Shown piece after piece: positions 4,633 through 9,783 of a DNA stretch of 9,783 nt (its first letter is position 1; each line of letters starts with the position of its first letter). The notes under the pieces were generated by a model. It was not told the DNA's origin, did no database searches, and was given only the letters and a program-made list of their open reading frames with translations. The translations under genes and the position numbers were made by a program. Source of the stretch: an uncultured Clostridia bacterium (GTDB lineage: Bacteria; Bacillota; Clostridia; Christensenellales; Borkfalkiaceae); NCBI GenBank assembly GCA_900548845.1, contig URMI01000022.1:1-9783 (forward strand), given 5' to 3'.

Positions 4633-6941
4633 AGAAGTTTGCATTGGCGGGCAATCCCAACTGCGGCAAGACGACGCTCTTCAACCTTCTGACGGGTTCC
4701 ACGGCATATGTGGGCAACTGGCCGGGTGTCACGGTGGAAAAGCGGGAGGGTACCTACAAGAAGGGTGCGGAACCCGCGCTCATCGTCGACCTTCCCGGCA
4801 TCTACTCGCTCTCGCCCTACACGCCCGAGGAAGTCATCTCGCGCAATTACATATTGGATGAGCGCCCCGACTGCGTCATCAACATCGTCGACGCGACCAA
4901 TTTGGAGTGCAATCTCTATCTCACCACGCAGCTCATGGAGATCGACGTTCCCATGGTCATCGCCCTCAACATGATGGACGCAGTGGAGAAGGCGGGCGAC
5001 AAGGTCGACGCCGCCGCGCTCGAACGCAAGATCGGTATCCCCGTCGTCGCCGTCTCGGCGCTGCGCGGCACGGGCATCAAGGAGCTGATGGACAGGGCGA
5101 TCAAGGCGTCCAAGACCCCGAGAAAGGGAGCGACGGTGCTCGAAGATTCGCCCGTCGCGCACCTCGTCAAGGATGTTTCCATCGCCCTCGAAGGGCAGAA
5201 GGTCGTCTCTCCGCTCTTCCACGCCGTCAAACTTTCCGAGCTCGACGAGCTGGAAACAAAGGCGCATCCCGAACTCGTCCCCACGGTGAACGCCTTCAAG
5301 GCGACCTTTTCGGACGGCGTGTTCGGCAGCGACCTCGAAGCCGTCGTGGCGGATGCGAGATACAAGTACATTTCGGCGAACTTCACGTCCGTCGTCACCA
5401 AAAAGAACAAGAAGGAGAAGCTGACGCGCTCCGACCGCGCCGATAAGGTGCTCACGCACCGCGTGTGGGGCATTCCCATCTTCCTTCTCGTCCTGTTCGC
5501 CGTCTTCCATCTGACGTTCTCGGAAAACTTCCTCTTTCTGAACGGCTTCGGCGAGGGTTGGATGCCTTCCCTCGAAGACCTCGGCATGGACACGGAGAAC
5601 TTCTGGGTGCGCGTGCTTGCCTGCGTCTACGACGGCACCGTGTTTTCGCCCGGATGTATCCTCAATAACCTCTGGAACGACATCATCGTGGGCGAGCTCT
5701 TCGGCCTCATCGGGCAGGGCATCGAGAAGATCCCCGTTGAGTGGGTCGCGGGCTTCCTCGGGAACGGTATTTTAGAGGGCATCGCAGCGGTGCTTTCCTT
5801 CCTCCCCTGGATCCTGGTGCTCTTCCTCTTCTTCTCCATTCTTGAAGATTCGGGCTACATGGCGCGCGTCGCGTTCATCCTCGACCGCATCTTCCGCAAG
5901 TTCGGGCTTTCGGGCAGAGCGTTCATGCCCATGATCATGGGCTTCGGCTGCTCCATCCCCGCGACCATCAACACGAGGACGCTTGCCGACGATAACGAGA
6001 GGACGGCGACCATCCGCGTCATTCCCTTCTTCTCGTGCGGGGCGAAGCTGCCCATCCTCACCGCGGTGGCGGGGGCGATCGTCGCCTCCTTCGGCGTGGG
6101 GAATGCCGATATCATCACCTACGCCATGTACCTTCTCGGCATCGTCACGGCAGTCGTCTGCGTGCTTCTGATGCGCTCGACGACCATGCGCGGCGACGTG
6201 CCTCCCTTCATCATGGAGCTGCCCGCCTACCACGCGCCCCGCTTCTCTTCCCTCATGATCCACCTGTGGGATAAGACCAAGCACTTCGTCAAGAAGGCGT
6301 TCACCATCATCCTTGCTTCGACCATCATCATCTGGGTCATCTCCCACTTCTCGCCCACGCTCGAATTTTTGTCCGACGAGCGCATCAACGAGAGCATCCT
6401 TGCAAACTTCGGCCGTCTCGTGCAGCCGCTCTTAACGCCCGTGGGCTTCGGCGCGCAGCTGGGCGAATGGGGCTGGGTGTTCGCCGTCGCGGCAGTCACC
6501 GGCCTCATCGCCAAGGAGAACGTCATCTCCACCTTTGCAACGCTTGCCGCCTGCATCGCGGGTGCGGCGCTCGCGGAGGACGAATCGGGCGTTTCCTATG
6601 TGCAGGCCATGATCGAGGCAACGGGCATCGGCATCCCCGGGCTCATCGCCTTCATCGCCTTCAACATGACGACCATCCCCTGCTTCGCGGCGACCGCAAC
6701 GGCGCGCGCGGAGCTTCCCAAGGGGAAATTTGGTTGGACGCTCCTCTTCTGGCTGGCGACTTCCTACGTCGTCTCGATGGCGGTGTATCTGATCGGCACC
6801 TGGTGGTGGACGGTGTTCCTCTTCGCGGCAGCCGCAGCGATCGTGATCCTTTCGATCGTGTTGTATAATAAGAACCATCCTGTCGGGCTTCGCACCCGCA
6901 AGAGCGGCAGGCGCGGCGCCCGTGCAAAGGAGGAGGCATGA
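4629..6941 (+). CDS. feoB: Ferrous iron transport protein B (FeoB)
   Basis: The inner-membrane Fe(II) transporter with an N-terminal GTPase domain, 770 aa, full length. G motifs: G1 GNPNCGKT (8-15), G2 T35 in WPGVTVEKREG, G3 DLPG (54-57), G4 NMMD (114-117), G5 SALRG (143-147). A helical regulatory segment runs to about 270, then membrane helices begin at WGIPIFLLVLF (about 280). The two Gate-region cysteine motifs are intact: GFGCSIP (438-444) and FSCGAKLP (468-475). The last helices end near 745, followed by a basic cytosolic tail. The ATG at 4629 follows GGAGG (4617-4621) at 7 nt and directly yields the family's MKKFALAGNPN start; the upstream in-frame ATG at 4605 lies inside feoA. It overlaps both neighbours by 4 bp. 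Confidence 0.97.
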   Translation: MKKFALAGNPNCGKTTLFNLLTGSTAYVGNWPGVTVEKREGTYKKGAEPALIVDLPGIYSLSPYTPEEVISRNYILDERPDCVINIVDATNLECNLYLTTQLMEIDVPMVIALNMMDAVEKAGDKVDAAALERKIGIPVVAVSALRGTGIKELMDRAIKASKTPRKGATVLEDSPVAHLVKDVSIALEGQKVVSPLFHAVKLSELDELETKAHPELVPTVNAFKATFSDGVFGSDLEAVVADARYKYISANFTSVVTKKNKKEKLTRSDRADKVLTHRVWGIPIFLLVLFAVFHLTFSENFLFLNGFGEGWMPSLEDLGMDTENFWVRVLACVYDGTVFSPGCILNNLWNDIIVGELFGLIGQGIEKIPVEWVAGFLGNGILEGIAAVLSFLPWILVLFLFFSILEDSGYMARVAFILDRIFRKFGLSGRAFMPMIMGFGCSIPATINTRTLADDNERTATIRVIPFFSCGAKLPILTAVAGAIVASFGVGNADIITYAMYLLGIVTAVVCVLLMRSTTMRGDVPPFIMELPAYHAPRFSSLMIHLWDKTKHFVKKAFTIILASTIIIWVISHFSPTLEFLSDERINESILANFGRLVQPLLTPVGFGAQLGEWGWVFAVAAVTGLIAKENVISTFATLAACIAGAALAEDESGVSYVQAMIEATGIGIPGLIAFIAFNMTTIPCFAATATARAELPKGKFGWTLLFWLATSYVVSMAVYLIGTWWWTVFLFAAAAAIVILSIVLYNKNHPVGLRTRKSGRRGARAKEEA

Positions 6942-7111
6942 CCTGGTATGAGATCCTCATCATCGTCCTTGCGGCGGCGTTCGTTGCAGGCGTGTTCGGC
7001 TGGCGCATCGTGCGCAAAAAGTTAGGCAAGGGCGGCTGCGACTGCGGCTGTTCGGACTGCTCGCACTGCACCGCCTGCTCCGCCGCCAAAAAGGCAAAGG
7101 AGAAAAAATAA
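6938..7111 (+). CDS. FeoB-associated Cys-rich membrane protein
   Basis: A 57-aa peptide: a short N-terminus (MTWYE), one membrane helix (about residues 6-22, ILIIVLAAAFVAGVFGW), a basic RIVRKKLGKG stretch and a tail with six cysteines, C34, C36, C38, C41, C44 and C47, ending in lysines. This matches the family of small Cys-rich membrane proteins found right after feoB in Bacillota. Their exact role is unproven; metal binding or delivery at the cytosolic side of FeoB is plausible. The start overlaps the feoB stop as ATGA, and an AGGAGG lies just before it inside feoB. It is the last gene of the feo operon. Confidence 0.88.
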   Translation: MTWYEILIIVLAAAFVAGVFGWRIVRKKLGKGGCDCGCSDCSHCTACSAAKKAKEKK

Positions 7112-7146
7112 GTTTATCCATCCATCCTGTTATCTTCATAGATCTT

Positions 7147-7181
7147 GGAAAGGGGAGGGGCCTCGCGCTTCTCTCCTTTCC
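7147..7181 (+). other. Stem-loop after the feo operon, possible weak terminator
   Basis: GGAAAGGGGAG (7147-7157) pairs with CTCTCCTTTCC (7171-7181), 11 bp with one G-T wobble. No T-tract follows, so it is not a clear intrinsic terminator, but it is the only candidate transcript end between this operon and the next promoter. Confidence 0.5.
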
Positions 7182-7251
7182 TCGTGGAAATATACATTTA
7201 TGCATGAATTTGCTTAAAATCGCGTAAAAGTGCCGTGCGCTTGCGTTTTGC

Positions 7252-7280
7252 TTGACAAAACTTGCATTTCTTGCTATCAT
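7252..7280 (+). promoter_or_regulatory. Sigma-A promoter of the synthase-flavoprotein operon
   Basis: Perfect -35 TTGACA (7252-7257), 17-bp spacer, -10 TATCAT (7275-7280) with TGC before it (extended -10). The predicted start is near 7287, about 30 nt before the ATG. An inverted repeat GTTTTG-CTTGA-CAAAAC (7245-7261) covers the -35 and could be an operator. Confidence 0.82.
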
Positions 7281-7316
7281 AAAAAAGAACGAACTTTTTC
7301 ATGGAGGCGAACCCGC

Positions 7317-8711
7317 ATGATCATTTACAACGATAAATCTAACCTTCTGGAGGATACCGTCTACCGCTATCAGCTCCAGGACGTCAAGGAGCCCAACCTT
7401 TATCGCGAGCTCTTCGACTACGAGTCCATCCCCAAGATCGCCTTCAATCACCGCCATGTCCCCATGAATATGCCCGATGAGATCTGGATGACGGACACCA
7501 CCTTCCGCGACGGCCAGCAGTCCACCTCGCCCTTCACGGTCAAGCAGATCGTCGATCTTTATAAGCTCATGGCACGCCTCGGCGGCCCCAAGGGGCTCGT
7601 AAGGCAGTCGGAATTCTTCCTCTATTCCAAGAAGGATAAAGAGGCCCTCCGCGCCTGTCAGGATACGGGGCTCAAATTCCCCGAGATCACGACGTGGATC
7701 CGCGCCGACGAGCGCGACTTCGAGCTCGTCAAGCAGGCGGACGTCAAGGAGACGGGCATCCTCGTCAGCTGCTCGGACTATCACATCTTCAAGAAGATGC
7801 ACTTGACGCGCAAGCAGGCGCTCGATAAGTATCTCGGCATCGTCAAGAGCGCGCTTTCCTACGGCATCCGCCCGCGCTGCCACTTCGAAGACATCACGAG
7901 GGCAGACTTCTACGGCTTTGTCATCCCGTTCGCGTCCGAGCTCATGCGCCTCATGGAGGACAGCGGCATCCCCATCAAGATCAGGATGTGCGATACGATG
8001 GGCTTCGGCGTCACCTTCCCCGGCGTCACGCTGCCGAGGAGCGTGCAGGGCATCGTCTACGGCCTCTATCACTATGCGAACGTGCCGCACGATCTCCTCG
8101 AATGGCACGGGCACAACGACTTTTACAAGGTGGTCACCAACGCTTCCACGGCATGGCTGTACGGCGCGTCGGCGGTCAACTGTTCGCTGCTCGGCATCGG
8201 CGAGCGCACGGGTAACTGCCCGCTCGAAGCGATGGCGATGGAGTACGCGGCGCTCCGCGGCACGATGGACGGCATGGACTTCACCGCCATCACCGAGATC
8301 GCCGACTACTTCGAGCGCGAGATCAACTATATCGTACCGCCCAAGACGCCTTTTGTGGGCCGCGCTTTCAATTCCACCCGCGCGGGCATCCATGCGGACG
8401 GGCTTCTGAAGGACGAGGAGATCTACAACATCTTCGATACGGCGAAGATCCTCAACCGTCCAGCGCGCGTCTCCGTCAACAAGACGAGCGGCCTTGCGGG
8501 CATCGCCTTCTGGATCAACGACTATTACAGCCTGCCCGACGAGTACAAGGTGACGAAGAACGATCCGCTCGTCGTGGCGATGAAGGAGCGCGTGGACGCC
8601 GAATACGAGGAGGGGCGCAACAGCTCCTTCGGCGACGACGAGCTCGTCAACCTCATCTATTCCATTGACTCTAGGCGCATCCGCGACCTCAACGCGCACA
8701 GCATGCGATAA
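7317..8711 (+). CDS. Homocitrate/isopropylmalate-synthase family enzyme, probable Re-type citrate synthase
   Basis: A 464-aa DRE-TIM metallolyase: a Claisen condensation of acetyl-CoA with a 2-oxoacid in a TIM barrel. Seen: DTTFRDGQQS (60-69, divalent metal and catalytic R64/D65), metal ligands HGH at 264-266 followed by ND, and GIGERTGN (293-300) at the barrel end. After the barrel comes a conserved region with TRAGIHADGL. The C-terminal LeuA regulatory dimer domain typical of 2-isopropylmalate synthase is not apparent, and the protein is longer than NifV homocitrate synthases. The length and lack of leu neighbours favour the Re-citrate synthase group of Clostridia (oxaloacetate to citrate), but isopropylmalate, citramalate or homocitrate synthesis is not excluded. 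The ATG at 7317 follows GGAGG (7303-7307). It probably shares a transcript with the next gene, 28 nt downstream. Confidence 0.78.
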   Translation: MIIYNDKSNLLEDTVYRYQLQDVKEPNLYRELFDYESIPKIAFNHRHVPMNMPDEIWMTDTTFRDGQQSTSPFTVKQIVDLYKLMARLGGPKGLVRQSEFFLYSKKDKEALRACQDTGLKFPEITTWIRADERDFELVKQADVKETGILVSCSDYHIFKKMHLTRKQALDKYLGIVKSALSYGIRPRCHFEDITRADFYGFVIPFASELMRLMEDSGIPIKIRMCDTMGFGVTFPGVTLPRSVQGIVYGLYHYANVPHDLLEWHGHNDFYKVVTNASTAWLYGASAVNCSLLGIGERTGNCPLEAMAMEYAALRGTMDGMDFTAITEIADYFEREINYIVPPKTPFVGRAFNSTRAGIHADGLLKDEEIYNIFDTAKILNRPARVSVNKTSGLAGIAFWINDYYSLPDEYKVTKNDPLVVAMKERVDAEYEEGRNSSFGDDELVNLIYSIDSRRIRDLNAHSMR

Positions 8712-8739
8712 TTTTCCGCCCGCTGCAAAGGATAAACAT

Positions 8740-9627
8740 ATGAAGACCCAAACGCTCTCCGCGGCGGAAAAACGGGCGTATCCCGTCGCCGTCGTGGGCG
8801 GGGGCATCGCAGGCTACACCGCGGCGCTCGCCCTCAAAAACCTCAACATCGGCTATATCTGGCTGGGGCGCAAGCCCTTTGGCGACAAGCTGCTCCTTGC
8901 AGAGTATGTGCGCAATTTCCCCGCGCTCGTGGGGGACGGCAAAACGTTCGCCGCCCGCCTTACAGAGCAGGCGGAGAAAGAAGGGCTTGTTTTTACCGAG
9001 GCGCGCATCGACGGCATCTATGCGGGCGATCGCGAATTTATGCTTACCGAGAACGGCGAAACGCTCTCTGCCCGCGCCGTCATTCTCTGTACGGGCGTCG
9101 AGACGGCGGGTTCCTGCAAAGGGGAGGCGGATTTCGTCGGGCGGGGCGTCAGCTACTGCGCCGTGTGCGACGGGGCGCTCTACCGCGGCAAGACCATCGC
9201 CTGCGTGCTCTCCTCCAAAGAGTTTGAAGCGGAGGCGGAATACCTTGCGGGCTTTGCGGAACGGGTGTATGCCTTCTGCCTCTACAAAGACCCTGCCTTT
9301 CATGCGTCCAATATCGGGATCGCGGAGGGCGTGCCTTCCGCCGTCGAGGGCGATCTGCGCGTGAAGGCGCTCCTTGCGGGCGAGAGGCGATACGCCGTGG
9401 ACGGCGTGTTCTTTCTGAAGAATTCGACGCCTCCTTCGGCGCTCGTGGGCGGGCTCAAAGCGGAAAACGGCGCCGTCGTGGTCGACCGCCGCATGGCGAC
9501 CAACCTAAAAGGCCTCTTTGCCGCGGGCGACGTGACGGGGCGGCCCTACCAGTACGTCAAGGCGGCGGGCGAAGGGCTCGTGGCGGCGTACTCCGCGAGC
9601 GAGTATCTTCGCTCGCTCGAAAAATAA
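8740..9627 (+). CDS. Thioredoxin-reductase-like flavoprotein lacking a clear NAD(P)H motif
   Basis: A 295-aa two-domain flavoprotein of the TrxB fold. FAD binding: GGGIAG (20-25) and the second FAD motif AAGDVTG (261-267). The redox centre CAVCDG (C140, C143) matches the CATCDG of thioredoxin reductases. In normal TrxB the region after the CxxC carries GGGDSA and HRRxxxR for NADPH; here it reads KTIACVLSSKEFEAEAEYLA (151-170), then YAFCLYKD, with neither motif. This resembles the ferredoxin-dependent flavin thioredoxin reductases (FFTR) known from Clostridium, so the likely electron donor is ferredoxin; the substrate would be a thioredoxin-type protein. The ATG at 8740 follows AAAGGA at 7 nt. 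The upstream frame to 8665 overlaps the previous gene and is not needed. It is the second gene of the operon and is followed by a terminator. Confidence 0.85.
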   Translation: MKTQTLSAAEKRAYPVAVVGGGIAGYTAALALKNLNIGYIWLGRKPFGDKLLLAEYVRNFPALVGDGKTFAARLTEQAEKEGLVFTEARIDGIYAGDREFMLTENGETLSARAVILCTGVETAGSCKGEADFVGRGVSYCAVCDGALYRGKTIACVLSSKEFEAEAEYLAGFAERVYAFCLYKDPAFHASNIGIAEGVPSAVEGDLRVKALLAGERRYAVDGVFFLKNSTPPSALVGGLKAENGAVVVDRRMATNLKGLFAAGDVTGRPYQYVKAAGEGLVAAYSASEYLRSLEK

Positions 9628-9638
9628 CTGCATGCAAG

Positions 9639-9676
9639 AAGCGTCCGTTCCCTTGGAGGGCGGGCGCTTTTTCTTT
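9639..9676 (+). terminator. Intrinsic terminator after the flavoprotein gene
   Basis: AAGCGTCCG (9639-9647) pairs with CGGGCGCTT (9661-9669) with one G-T wobble, and CCC (9650-9652) pairs with GGG (9658-9660). A T-rich tract (TTTTTCTTT) follows. It ends the two-gene operon 11 nt after the stop codon. Confidence 0.88.
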
Positions 9677-9735
9677 AACATAGTTTTCACTTCATGAGAA
9701 ATCGATGAAATTCGCCTCTTTTTTTTGCGTGGGGG

Positions 9736-9764
9736 TTGACAACCGCCCCTTTTGTTCTTATAAT
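9736..9764 (+). promoter_or_regulatory. Consensus sigma-A promoter for a gene beyond the window
   Basis: Perfect -35 TTGACA (9736-9741), 17-bp spacer and perfect -10 TATAAT (9759-9764). The predicted start is near 9771, so only a few leader bases fall in the window. Confidence 0.83.
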
Positions 9765-9770
9765 GAACAT
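9754..9770. promoter_or_regulatory. Palindrome across the -10, candidate operator
   Basis: TGTTC-TTATAAT-GAACA: arms TGTTC and GAACA pair perfectly around the -10 element, where a bound repressor would block RNA polymerase. The half-site order is opposite to the Gram-positive LexA box (GAAC-N4-GTTC). No regulator can be named. Confidence 0.45.
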
Positions 9771-9783
9771 AAGATTGTACAGC

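Noticed and set aside
7196..7209. Near-palindrome ATTTATGCATGAAT upstream of the 7252 promoter
   Set aside because: Short, A/T-rich and 43 bp from the -35; such palindromes are expected by chance.

Overview
The window looks like a chromosomal segment of an anaerobic, fermentative Bacillota, most likely a Clostridia-type gut lineage. This is inferred from gene content: a phosphoketolase, a Feo operon ending in a FeoB-associated Cys-rich membrane protein, a homocitrate/Re-citrate-synthase-type enzyme, and a thioredoxin-reductase-like flavoprotein without a recognisable NAD(P)H motif. Strong AGGAGG-type ribosome binding sites and textbook sigma-A promoters fit the same picture. Third codon positions favour G/C. 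I saw no marker gene that fixes the species.

Layout. (1) 7-474, minus strand: a GNAT acetyltransferase, divergent from (2) 695-3115: a monocistronic phosphoketolase with its own consensus promoter and a strong terminator. (3) 3224-3943: about 720 bp without a credible protein, packed with inverted repeats. It holds two copies of a roughly 175-nt structured unit (3266-3444 and 3563-3737) whose stems differ in sequence but keep their pairing, a hairpin cluster between them, a third folded repeat (3750-3880) and a strong terminator (3899-3923). (4) 3944-7111: a perfect promoter, a 175-nt leader with repeated stem-loops, then feoA-feoA-feoB and a 57-aa Cys-rich membrane protein, the last three joined by ATGA overlaps. 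(5) 7252-9676: a promoter, a Re-citrate/homocitrate/isopropylmalate-synthase-family enzyme, a thioredoxin-reductase-like flavoprotein and a terminator. (6) 9677-9783: an empty stretch ending in another perfect promoter with a palindrome across its -10, for a gene beyond the window.

How the genes work together. The Feo genes form one ferrous-iron uptake operon: FeoB is the GTP-driven channel, the FeoA proteins are its SH3-like partners, and the Cys-rich peptide is the usual companion. Phosphoketolase makes acetyl phosphate from pentose or fructose phosphates. The synthase and flavoprotein pair would join acetyl-CoA use to thiol redox, possibly through ferredoxin. The most unusual part of the window is the non-coding repeat region, which shows internal covariation typical of a structured RNA.
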